Below, in pieces: positions 30,522 to 39,609 of a stretch of 45,000 bases of DNA. The DNA is from Symbiodinium natans. Its lineage: Eukaryota; Sar; Dinophyceae; Suessiales; Symbiodiniaceae. Numbering within the stretch: position 1 is the first letter of the stretch; each line of letters begins with the position of its first letter. The position numbers were made by a program, and so were the translations under genes. Below the pieces are notes generated by a model, which saw only the letters and a program-made list of their open reading frames with translations, ran no database searches and had not been told where the DNA came from. The stretch is from positions 389,528 to 434,527 of the forward strand of contig CAJNDS010001057.1 of NCBI GenBank assembly GCA_905221605.1, given 5' to 3'.

Positions 30522-32609
30522 TCATGTTATGTGTAGGCCCCCTGCAACAGCTCGCTTGAACGCCTCCCGCACGGTCTTCATGACAGGCGACTTGCCGGTT
30601 CCGATGTCCGTCACGACCTGCGCCCAGTACCTATGTGCCAGGGTGTAGTCGGACCACTCCACGCACAACTGCCGATGCAACAGCGATGACGCAAAAGCTT
30701 TGAAGGTTTCCAAGAGCATTGTCGAGGACAGGGCCACAACGCGGGCGAACGCTTCCATGTACACTGCAAGCCGGTAGTCCGTAAGCCACCACAGCGGCGT
30801 GAAAACATCGACCTCTTCTGCGGCGGTGAGGTGTTCTGCTCGAACCGCCTTTAGTCCGGCCTGCAGACGCGTGAGACACTGCTCAAAGGTGAGCTTTGCC
30901 ACATAAGTGCTACAGGCGGGGGTGTCGCGCAGAGCTTCAGCTACCGACTGCTCGCACACGGAGTTCATGAAGGCGACTACATCCTGCTCGAAGGCTCGTT
31001 CCGCATCTTCGAACCCTGCATCTGGAACGCTTCTTAGACACTCCATAGGGCTGACGGCCTGCGGCACTAAGCCATCCACGCTTGCAGCTCCACGTGGGCG
31101 ACCCAGCCCGGCAGCCTCGTCGACACCCTGCGCCTGCCCTGTTGACGAAGGACTTTGCGATTGCACCTTCTCACATGACAGATATGTCGGTGTTGCGGCG
31201 GCCTCCTTGTCTATCGTGCCTCCGAGATGTTCCGGCGATGTGTCTGCTGCCGTGGAGGCGTCCAGACGCGTGGCCACCGACTGCTCTGGCAGATCTGTCG
31301 TGACCTTCTGGAGCAACATGTAGTACAGCTCGCCGCTTGCGGCGCCCGCTGCCAAGTCCGCCACTGAGTCAGCCACAACATCCGCGACAGTCGTGTCGTT
31401 GAAGACCCGCCGATGCCCTTCTGGGTCGTAAGCGACAGCATAATAGTGACCCCCGTTTGGCGTTGCGCCTATGTGATGTACCGTGGCCACTACGTGGTAG
31501 ACGTGTCCCTGGACCTGGACGATCTCGGCAAAGTTGACCTGGGTTTTGTCTTTGTGTTGGATGAAGCGCCCGTCACTGACCGCGGTGCGCCAGCGCTTCA
31601 CGGCTGCAACAAGGACTGTTGGAGGCTGTCGAATTTTCAGCTGTCTCAACGGCAGGCGACAGGATTCGCAAGAAGGACACTGCCACGCTCGGTCACAGTA
31701 CTTCACATCCTCTGGGGCAAGCGTGGACCGAAAGTAGTTGTCGACTACCCCTTGCATGTCACTGACACCGCCCGGCAGCTCCATTTGCATCTCTGACATA
31801 GCCGTTGCTGACCCTTGCGCAAACGTCCCTCCACAGTCTTGGCAGCGAAGCTGAAATTGCTCCACGCCTGCAGTTTGCGCAGTCAGCCCCGCCTGCTCGC
31901 TCACGGCGTGCAGAAACTCGAGGCTATCCTCCTGCTCTCCGTGATACCACTTCTGTAAAATTGTCTCAGGATTCACTATGGAGGAGCACTGCAGCCGATG
32001 CAACAGAGCCAGGAGATCCACGGCAACCTCACCGTCTAAGCGCCTGAGCATGCGTCGCCAAGGCGTCACGGTGTAGAGCGCCTGCAGGGCTGCATTGATG
32101 AAGCAGCTGTTGCCTGCGTTCACCAGTCCCCCACGCTGAGCCCCGCATTCCACTGCGTCGTCGGGAGGACAAAAACCAACCCACGTCGTTGGACCTGGGA
32201 TGCGCTTGAACTGCACCGGCTCTGGCAGACGACGCAGTTCGATGAGTGGCCAGAGATGCGTTTGCCTGTACGGCAGCGCATCCACGGCAACGCCGTGTTC
32301 ACCTTGGTAATCTCGGAACTCCTCCAAGCTCCCTGCGACGAAGGATTGTCCGAAGCGACCCCACGCATGGACCCAGCCATCGACACCCAGCCAAGCACCG
32401 CCCGGTGTGCATGCTAGATGCCGCACCTCCATCGTTTTCTCCTTTCGTAGAACCTGCTGCAGGATCTCACGTTTTTGAAACAGCAGAATTCGCTCACCTG
32501 GACTCGGGTCCGTGTCTCCGATGGGGTGCTTTCTGGGCAGCGCCTTTGCCGCGTCGATGAGCGGCTGCCCCTGCTCTTGCTCTGACGATACGAGCGGGGG
32601 GCACGACAT
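30522..32609 (-). CDS. Ubiquitin-specific protease (peptidase family C19)
   Basis: This is a single frame of 695 codons from ATG 32607-32609 to TGA at 30522. It would cleave ubiquitin or a ubiquitin-like protein from proteins. The Cys box is GLVNAGNSCFINAALQAL, with the catalytic Cys at about residue 169. A QEDSLEFLHAV segment follows at about 226. Two zinc-binding pairs of the USP finger are at LRCQDCGG (256/259) and WQCPSCESC (311/314). The His box is GATPNGGHYYAVAYD (His about 388), and the third residue is in VFNDTTV (about 404-405). All expected catalytic parts are present. The N-terminal 160 residues and the C-terminal 250 have no recognised domain. It shares strand with, and ends just before, the MULE transposase, so it is probably element cargo. 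A TTG in frame upstream extends the frame to 32633, but ATG is preferred. Confidence 0.9.
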   Translation of the reverse strand: MSCPPLVSSEQEQGQPLIDAAKALPRKHPIGDTDPSPGERILLFQKREILQQVLRKEKTMEVRHLACTPGGAWLGVDGWVHAWGRFGQSFVAGSLEEFRDYQGEHGVAVDALPYRQTHLWPLIELRRLPEPVQFKRIPGPTTWVGFCPPDDAVECGAQRGGLVNAGNSCFINAALQALYTVTPWRRMLRRLDGEVAVDLLALLHRLQCSSIVNPETILQKWYHGEQEDSLEFLHAVSEQAGLTAQTAGVEQFQLRCQDCGGTFAQGSATAMSEMQMELPGGVSDMQGVVDNYFRSTLAPEDVKYCDRAWQCPSCESCRLPLRQLKIRQPPTVLVAAVKRWRTAVSDGRFIQHKDKTQVNFAEIVQVQGHVYHVVATVHHIGATPNGGHYYAVAYDPEGHRRVFNDTTVADVVADSVADLAAGAASGELYYMLLQKVTTDLPEQSVATRLDASTAADTSPEHLGGTIDKEAAATPTYLSCEKVQSQSPSSTGQAQGVDEAAGLGRPRGAASVDGLVPQAVSPMECLRSVPDAGFEDAERAFEQDVVAFMNSVCEQSVAEALRDTPACSTYVAKLTFEQCLTRLQAGLKAVRAEHLTAAEEVDVFTPLWWLTDYRLAVYMEAFARVVALSSTMLLETFKAFASSLLHRQLCVEWSDYTLAHRYWAQVVTDIGTGKSPVMKTVREAFKRAVAGGLHIT

Positions 32610-32633
32610 GTCACGGAAGCCTCTGCGCAACAA

Positions 32634-33119
32634 GTGTCTTCACAACACACACCTACAAACAGCGGCGGCTGAATGCAACACTGAAATGATTGCGCATGTG
32701 CGCAAGACGGACGCATCCACGTCTGCGGCTCACTGCAATTTAGCCCCCGACGCTGGCCGTCGGCATGACCACGTTCCAGCCATCAGCGCTCCTGCAGGCC
32801 ATCTTGCATTTTCAATGTCTCGCCCTCCCCCCCCCCCCCCCGCCCCACAACAGGTCTCGTGCGCTCGGTTGACCCGAGCACGCGCCAGACAGGCCACCCT
32901 TGAGGACCCCCTGTCCCCTCTTGCCCTCGTCCCCTTTTGGTGTTTGTTGGGATGTAATCAGAACTTGTAAACTGTGTAAAAGCACCTGCGTGTGGTCAAG
33001 AAGCCTTGCCTCCCTAATTTAGTTGGGTCGGGATGTGATCATGTGTCAATGCAGCCAAGGAGCCTTCCGTTTCCCGTTATAGGATTACCCCTTTATTTTG
33101 GTGTTCCATAAACTCCTTC
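32634..33119. other. Upstream region of the protease gene
   Basis: No coding signal was recognised. It holds a C run (32827-32842) and a block GTTGGGTCGGGATGTGATCA (about 33023-33042) beside GCAGCCAAGGAGCCTT. Both recur near 35103-35155. The promoter of the protease gene should lie here, but I cannot point to an element. Confidence 0.5.
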
Positions 33120-34920
33120 GGACAACTTCAGGGAGGTGGAACAATCTTGTCCTGGCCAAGTCTGCTCCGGACTCCTTCATATAGGTGGAACATCCTCCTG
33201 GGCAGGTCTGAGCTCTGGAACCCCTTCATATAGGTGGAACGGCCTGAGCTCCGGACTCCTTCATATAGGTGGAACATCCTCCTGGGCAGGTCTGAGCTCT
33301 GCAACCCCTTCATATGGGCGGAAAGGTCTGAGCTCCGGACCCCTTCATATAGGTGGAACATCCTCTGGGCAGGTCTGAGCTCTGGAACCCCTTCATAAAG
33401 GTGAGGTGGAACATCCTCCTGGGCAGGTCTGAGCTCCGGACCCCTTCATATAAGTGGAACGGTCTGAGCTCCGGACCGCTTCATACAGGTGGAACATCCT
33501 TCTGGGCAGGTCTGAGCTCTGGAACCCCTTCAAGGTGGAACGGCTGAGTTCATAAAAGGTGGAAATAGGTGGAACATCCTCCCTGAGCTCTGGAACCCCT
33601 TCATATAGATGGTACGGTCTGAGCGCCGGACCCCTTCATATAGGTGGAACATCCTCCCCTTCATAGAACAGGTCTGAGCTCTGGAACTCCTCGAAAGGTG
33701 GAACGGTCTGAGCTCCGGACTCCTTCATATAGGTGGAACATCCTCCTGGGCAGGTCTGAGCTCTGGAACCCCTTCATATAGGTGGAACGGTCTGAGCTCC
33801 GGACCCCTTCATATAGGTGGAACATTCTCCTGGGCAGGTCTGAGCTCTGGAACCCCTTCATATAGGTGGAACGGTCTGAGCTCCGGACTCCTTCATATAG
33901 GTGGAACATCCTCCTGGGCAGGTCTGAGCTCTGGAACCCCTTCATATAGGTGGAAACGGTCTGAGCTCCAGACTCCTTCATGGTGGAACATCCTCCTGGG
34001 CAGGTCTGAGCTCTGAAACCCTGTCATATAGGTGGAACGGTCTGAGCTCCGGACCCCTTCAAAAAGGTGGAACACTCCTCCGTGGCACGTGTCAGCACCG
34101 GACCCCTTCAAGCAGGTAGAGCACACTCGTCCTGGACGGATCTGTTTCCACCAACTCCTTCGGACCCTTCCAGAAGGTGAACAATCTCGTCCTGGGCAGG
34201 TCTGTGCTTTGAACCCTTCATAGTGGAACAAATTCGTTCTAGGCAGGTCTGCGCTCTGGACCCCTTCCGAAAGGTGGAACAAACTCCTCCACGCAACACA
34301 CTCGTCCTGAACAGGTCTGTGCTCTAGGCCCCTTCATTTTGGTGGAACAAACTCGTCCTCGGCAGGTCAGCTCTGGACCCTTTCAAAAAGGTTGGAACAA
34401 ACTCCTCCGTGGCCGGCCCGAGCTCCGGACCCCTTCAAAAACGTAGAACATGCTCGTCCTGGGCAGGTCTGTGCACTGGACCCCTTCGGAGAAGTGGAAC
34501 CAACTCCTTCGTGGCAGGTCTGAACTGAACAAACTGTCCTGGGCAGGGCTGTGCTTTGGATCCCTTCAAAAAGCAGAAACGAGCAGGTCTGCTCGCTGGA
34601 CCCCTTCCTCTAGGTGGAACAAACTCCTCCACAGCAAACCCTTCACATGCGTGGAACACACTCGTCCTGGGCAGGTCTGTGCTCCGGACCCCTTCACGTT
34701 GGCGGCGGACTGCTTGAAAAAGGTGGAACAAACTCGTCCTGGGCAGGTCTTACTTACAAACTCGTCCTGGGCAGGTCTTACTTTATACCCCTTCACAGAG
34801 GTGGAACAAACTCGGCCTGAGCAGGTCTGAGCTCTGAGCCCCTTCATATAGATGGAACAAACTGCTCCGTGGCGGGTCTGCGTCAAAAAGGTCGACAACA
34901 CTCGTCCTGGGAAGGTCTGT
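33120..34920. repeat. 84-bp dimeric satellite, decaying rightward
   Basis: The clearest part (33175-34000) alternates a 49-bp unit (AGGTGGAACATCCTCCTGGG followed by CAGGTCTGAGCTCTGGAACC) with a 35-bp unit (AGGTGGAACGGTCTGAGCTC and so on), both ending CTTCATAT. Because 84 is a multiple of three, a 28-residue repeat (including SSDLPRRMFHLYEGVRSSD) stays open on the minus strand. To the right (34040-34920) units become CTCGTCCTGGGCAGGTCTGT types with many indels. Confidence 0.9.
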
Positions 34921-35154
34921 GCTCTGAACCAGAGCCCGAGCGGTCGTTGCCGAGCTAGGCAGAGCCCGAGCAGCTAGCAGCATTGCAATTTGGTAACGTT
35001 TGCAAGCTGCCGCTGGAGGGTTCGGCCTCCAGCCTGGGCCTGGAACTGACGCATTACAGGGCCTAGGTAGGCTAAAAAAGTGTGCCCGGCGAGCACGCAA
35101 ATGCAGCCACGGAGCCTTGCATCCCCCTCCCTACTTGGGTCGGGATGTGATCAG

Positions 35155-35445
35155 GGCCGGTCAATCTGAAAGGGCCAAAACCAAGGCCAAGGCCGCCCGC
35201 GCGAGCCAGGACAATGGCCAGACCCTTGCGTGCCCAACAGGGCCGGTCAATCTGGAAGGGCCAAAACCAAGGCCAAGGCCGCCTGCGCGCGCGCCAGGAC
35301 AAGGCCAGACCCTTGAGTGCCAACAGGGCCGGTCGATCTGGAAGGCCAAAACCAAGGCCAAGGCCGCCCGCGCGCGGGGCCGGTCAATCTGGAAGGAGGC
35401 CAAGGCCGCCCACGCGCGGGCCAGGACAAGGCTGCAGCAGAACCC
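35155..35445. repeat. Tandem repeat of about 86 bp
   Basis: Four starts of GGGCCGGTCAATCTG (about 35155, 35241, 35325 and 35377) are each followed by GGCCAAAACCAAGGCCAAGG and GCCCGCGCG. The last units are shortened. Confidence 0.88.
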
Positions 35446-35454
35446 TCCCCCGTG

Positions 35455-37610
35455 TGTCACCACCTGTGTCGTCCCGCGTCTTTCCCTCTGCGTCCCCTGC
35501 GTCGTCCCCTGAGTCGTCCCCTGCGTTGTCCCTTGTTGCGCCTTGTCCCCTGCGTTGCCCCCTGCGTTGTCATCTGTAGTGTCCCCTGTCTTGTCCCCTG
35601 CGGTTCTTCCTGTGTAGTCCCCTGCGTCATCCCCAGTGTTGAACTCAGTGTTGTCCCCCTGTGTTGTCCCCAGCGTCGTCTGCTGCGTCGTCCCTGATTT
35701 GCTTGTCCCCGTTTTGTCCTGCGTTGTGTCATGTGTCGGCCACTGCGTCGTCCCCTATGTCGGTCGTCCCCTGCGCTGTCCCCTGCGTCGTGCCCTGCGT
35801 TGTCCCCGAGTTGTCCCCTGTGTTGTCCCCGCGTTGTCCCCTGCGTTGTCCCTCGTGCTGTCCCCGTGCGTTGTCCCCTGCGTTGTTTCCCGTGTTCTCC
35901 TCTGCATCCTCCCTTTTGTGTCCCCTGTCTTGTCCCCTGCGTTGTCCCCGCGGTGTCCCCTGCGTTCTCCGCTTTCCTGTGTTGTCCCCTGCGTTGTCCC
36001 CGTGGCGCTGTCCCTGCGTTGTCCCCTGTCTTGTCCCCTGTCCTGTTGCCTGCGCTGTGTTGTCTCCTGTGTTGTCCCGTGTTGTCCCTTGTGTTGTCCC
36101 TCGCCTTGTCCCCCTGCGTTCTCCCCTGCGTTGCTTCCTGCGTTGTCCGTTGTCCCCGAGTTGTCCCCTGCGTTGTCCCCGCGTTGTCCCCTGTGTTGTC
36201 CCTCGCGCTGTCCCCGTGCGTTGTCCCCTGCGTTGTTTCCCGTGTTCTCCTCTGCATCCTCCCTTTTGTGTCCCCTGTCTTGTCCCCTGCGTTGTCCCCG
36301 CGGTGTCCCCTGCGTTCTCCGCTTTCCTGTGTTGTCCCCTGCGTTGTCCCCGTGGTGCTGTCCCTGCGTTGTCCCCTGTCTTGTCCCCTGTCCTGTTGCC
36401 TGCGCTGTGTTGTCTCCTGTGTTGTCCCGTGTTGTCCCTTGTGTTGTCCCTCGGCCTTGTCCCCCTGCGTTCTCCCCTTCGTTGCTTCCTGCGTTGTCCC
36501 CCGAGTTGTCCCCTGTGTTGTCCCCGCGTTGTCCCCTGTGTTGTCCCTCGCGTTGTCCCCCTGCGTCATCCCCAGTGTTGAACTCAGTGTTGTCCCCCTG
36601 TGTTGTCCCCAGCGTCGTCTCCTGCGTCGTCCCTGATTCGCTTGTCCCCGTTCTGTCCTGCGTTGTGTCATGTGTCGTCCGCTGTGTCGTCCCCTATGTC
36701 GTCCCCTGCGCTGTCCCCTGTGTCGTGCCCTGCGTTGTCCCCCGAGTTGTCCCCTCTGTGTTGTCCCCGTGTTGTCCCCTGTGTTGTCCCTCGCGCTGTC
36801 CCCGGTGCGTTGTCCCCTGCGTTCTTTCCCGTGTTCTCCTCTGCGTCCTCCCTTGTGTCCCCTGTGTTGTCCCCTGCGTTGTCCCCTGTGTTGTCCCCTG
36901 CGTTGTCCCCTGTGGTGTCCCCTGTCTTGTTGCCTGTGCTGTGTTGTCCCCTGTGTTGTCCCCGTGTTGTCCCTTGTGTTGTCCCTCGCTTTGTCCCCAT
37001 GCGTTGTCCCCTGCGTCGCTTCCTGCGTCGTCCCCCTCCCTGGTCTTGTCCCCCTGTGTTGTCCCCAGCGTTGTCCCCCGCGTCGTCCCCGTGTTGTTTT
37101 GTCCTGCGTTGTGTCCTGTGTCGTCCACTGTCTCGTCCCATACGTCGTCCCCTGTCCTGTCCCCTGTGTGGTGCCCGGCGTTGTTCGGTGTTGTCCCCTG
37201 CGTTGACCCCGTTGTTTCCTGCGTCCTCCCTTGTGTCCCCTGTGTTGTCCCCTGTGTTGTCCCCTGTGTTGTCCCCTGTCTTGTCCCCTGTGTTGTCCGC
37301 TGCGCTGTCCCTTGTGTTGTCCCCTACCTGTTTGTCCCTTGTGTTGTCCCCCGTGTTGTCCGCGCGCGTTGTCCCCTGCGTTGTTTCCTGTGTTATCCTC
37401 TGCGTTGTTCCCTGTATCGTCCATCCCCTCTCTGCTGCCCCCTGTGTTGTCCCCCACGTCGTCCCAAGCGTCGTGCCACCCCTGCGTCGTCCCCCCGCTG
37501 CATCGTCCCCTGCGTCCCCTGCGCCGTCCATCCCCTGCGTCGTCCCTGTGTCGCCTGTCGCCCTGTCCCCCGTCCACTGTCCCCCCTCCTTCTCCCTTGT
37601 TCGCTTTATC
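35455..37610. repeat. GTTGTCCCCTGC minisatellite, about 2.1 kb
   Basis: Well over a hundred variants of a GTTGTCCCCTGCGTT-like 12-15 bp unit are present. A higher-order copy of about 343 bp (starting near 35805 and again near 36150) includes the marker CCTCTGCATCCTCCCTTTTG. Frames of about 690-700 codons stay open on both strands (VVPC type on +, TTQG/DNAG type on -). This follows from a unit length divisible by three and from lack of stop triplets. I do not call a gene. Confidence 0.92.
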
Positions 37611-37699
37611 CCCGTTTTTTGTGTCCCACCTTTCCTCCCTTCAGCTGTGCCCCTGTCCCGTCCCTCCAGCGCACCTCCATCCCCATGTGCAGCGACAGC

Positions 37700-38015
37700 C
37701 TAGACCCTGAACCGTAATCCTAAACCCTCAAACCTAAACGCGAAGCCCTAAAGCATAGACGTTAAACTCTCTCACCAGTGCCTCCCTCTGCAACCCTACA
37801 CCCTTGTGCAGCAGCCTTCTGAGGGCTTCGGCTAACAGCGACTAAGCACACCCTTGTGCAGCAGCCTTCTGAGGGCTTCGGCTAACAGCGACTAAGCCCT
37901 AAACCTAAGCCCTAAACCCTAAACCCTAAACCCTAAACCCTAAACCCTAAACTTAAACCCTAAACCCTCAAACCTAAGAGCGCAACCCTAAACCATAAAC
38001 CTTAAACTCTGTCAA
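37700..38015. repeat. Interstitial telomere-type repeats and a 50-bp duplication
   Basis: A core of perfect CCCTAAA units at about 37906-37970 (TTTAGGG on the other strand) is flanked by degenerate CCTAAACC/CATAAACC DNA at 37705-37780 and 37966-38015. Two perfect copies of a 50-bp unit (CACCCTTGTGCAGCAGCCTT and on) lie at 37799-37897. The two degenerate flanks resemble each other (CCTCAAACCTAA, then TTAAACTCT). Confidence 0.92.
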
Positions 38016-38063
38016 TGGCGCCCTTGGCTCACACTTGCTGTACAAAGAGGGGAAACACTACTA

Positions 38064-38657
38064 CTAGTTTAAGCCGTCATTTCTCATCGAGTGCCAGTAC
38101 TCTGTGCCGCGGCGCGGGCCGTGCCAGTTGCGCCACCAGTTCTGCTGCGAGGAGCTCTTTTGATGCCACGACCGCCGGCCTGACTCCTGCTCACGAAGAG
38201 GAGGCTGTGGCGCAAGCACGGCCTGTTCCTGCTCGGCCTTCCTTTTCTTGAGTTCCTGCAGACTCTTCTCCGCCTCGACGCGCGCCAGCTTTGTTTCTTC
38301 CAGTTTCACTCTAAGGCGAAGGGTCTCAGCTTCGCTGTGCTTGCCTGGCGTCGCCGTGGAGGACTGCAAGGTCGATGCCACTACTTTCACGGCCGGAATG
38401 CCGCGGCCAGCACTTGGCGCTGCCGGGGGTGCAGGTGCAGCCTTGCGAGGCTTGCCCGGCTGCGCGAGAGGCTGCAGTGACGATCTCCCAGCTTGTTGCG
38501 GTTTGCCGAACTGCGCGGTTGCCTTCGTAGCCTTCTTCGGCTTCACTGCACCAGACTTGGGACACTCGCTCTGTGCAAAATCTACTAGTGGTGTGCGGTT
38601 GCAGGTGCATCGATCTTTCCCCCATTTACCGCACCACGCGCATTTACTACGCGTCAT
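38064..38657 (-). CDS. Small zinc-binding / coiled-coil protein, unknown
   Basis: This single frame of 197 codons runs from ATG (38655-38657) to TAG (38064-38066). The N-terminus MTRSKCAWCGKWGKDRCTCN has C-x2-C-x7-C-x-C and a later Cys (residue 32), a likely zinc knuckle. A basic, Pro/Ala-rich linker follows (residues 38-100), then a charged heptad-like helix at about 108-150 (ETLRLRVKLEETKLARVEAE and KSLQELKKRKAEQEQ). The C-terminus is Trp/Arg-rich (QNWWRNWHGPRRG). The layout suits a nucleic-acid-binding accessory protein. It lies inside the inverted arrays on the same strand as the transposase, so it may belong to the element. No family was recognised. Confidence 0.65.
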   Translation of the reverse strand: MTRSKCAWCGKWGKDRCTCNRTPLVDFAQSECPKSGAVKPKKATKATAQFGKPQQAGRSSLQPLAQPGKPRKAAPAPPAAPSAGRGIPAVKVVASTLQSSTATPGKHSEAETLRLRVKLEETKLARVEAEKSLQELKKRKAEQEQAVLAPQPPLREQESGRRSWHQKSSSQQNWWRNWHGPRRGTEYWHSMRNDGLN

Positions 38658-39055
38658 CTTTTATGCGTGAGCCGAAACTTCCGGCCGCTTTCGTGCATCT
38701 ACGCTGCGATTTCCCAAATTTCTTTCGAGTGCTATCGTGCTGAGTTTATATACCTCTTCGTTTCTGTTGCTTAGACTTTCATGTAACCTTGACAGAAACC
38801 ACAATTTCTATTCATCTCTCAACCTACTTTACCCTGGCCCCTAACCCTGAACCCTCTAACGACATCACCACAGAGCACTGGCCCGCTGACCTGATGGGAT
38901 CAAGTTTATGAGTTCAGGGTTCAGCTCGAAAGTTGAAAGCTTTATCAAGTTTGCAGATTCGGGTTGCTTGCGCTTTGACGATGCCGTCGCCTAACATAAC
39001 TGTGTAACTGTATAAAGCTCGGAGGGGGCAGGGATGCCTCGATGGGAAGCGGTTG
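38658..39055. other. Upstream region of the zinc/coiled-coil gene
   Basis: No coding signal was seen. A TATATA-like piece (GTTTATATACC, about 38743) and a CCTAACCCTGAACCC piece (about 38841) are present. The region should carry the promoter of the minus-strand gene at 38064-38657. Confidence 0.4.
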
Positions 39056-39059
39056 TAAA

Positions 39060-39295
39060 CGTGGAGGGGGTGGGGAGGGATGGGGGGGGTTGGGGGGGGG
39101 AAGGGGAGGGGGGGGGACTTTGGGTTGAGGGGGGGATTGGGGGGGGGGGGGGGGGGTGGACGGATCAGCACAAAAAAAATAGGTCCTGCGAGGGATGGGG
39201 GGGGCGGGGGGGGGCGGGGGGGTGGACTGGGGGGGGGCGGGGGGGGGGGGGGGGGGGACTGCAGGAGGGGGGACGGGGGGGGGGGGGATGGGTGG
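39060..39295. repeat. G-rich low-complexity block
   Basis: Long G runs are broken by GGA, GGT and GGC. Open frames here are Gly-rich or Pro-rich by-products. The strand bias could support G-quadruplexes. Confidence 0.9.
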
Positions 39296-39299
39296 GCAC

Positions 39300-39605
39300 A
39301 ACAGGAGGACGGATCAGCATAAAAAAAGGACAGGTCAGCATAAAGAAAAAACCGGTGAGGATAACAAGAGAAGTGGTAGCATAACCAAGGGACTCCGGAG
39401 CATAAAAAAGGAAACGGTGCAGCATAAGGGATCGGGACGGCTTCCGGGACACACAGAGAATAAGAAAAAAAACGCATAGCATAAGAAAAAAAACCCAGCC
39501 CTAATAATTTACTTATGTAATGATGCAATCATGCAGTGATGATATTATGTAATAGTGGAATGTAATCATGCAAGAATGTTAAGAATGAACTAGTGCAAAA
39601 AAGCA
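39300..39605. repeat. Right terminal array (AGCATAA motifs, then ATG/TAAT repeats)
   Basis: About six AGCATAA motifs (near 39316, 39337, 39388, 39409, 39431 and 39478), most followed by A-rich tracts, lie inside a block of ATGTAATGATGCAATCATGC-like DNA (39500-39570). It is the inverted counterpart of 23360-23690. Confidence 0.72.
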
Positions 39606-39609
39606 ATCA

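Larger units (their letters stand above)
23360..39605 (-). mobile_element. Putative giant MULE-type transposon, about 16 kb
   Basis: The span is bounded by inverted arrays: TTTTTTCTTATGCT-like motifs at 23520-23690 and the complementary AGCATAA(G)AAAA motifs at 39310-39495. Outside each array lies DNA rich in TGTAAT/TGCAATCATG repeats (23360-23520 and 39500-39570). All recognisable genes inside (transposase, C19 protease, zinc/coiled-coil protein) are on the minus strand. Exact ends and a target-site duplication were not found, and the arms are similar as motif arrays and not as one clean inverted repeat. Several nested or decayed elements could give the same picture. Confidence 0.5.

Noticed and set aside
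35457-37717. Opposed frames of about 706 and 693 codons as genes
   Set aside because: They lie wholly inside a minisatellite whose unit lacks stop triplets. No non-repeat domain or splice structure supports coding.
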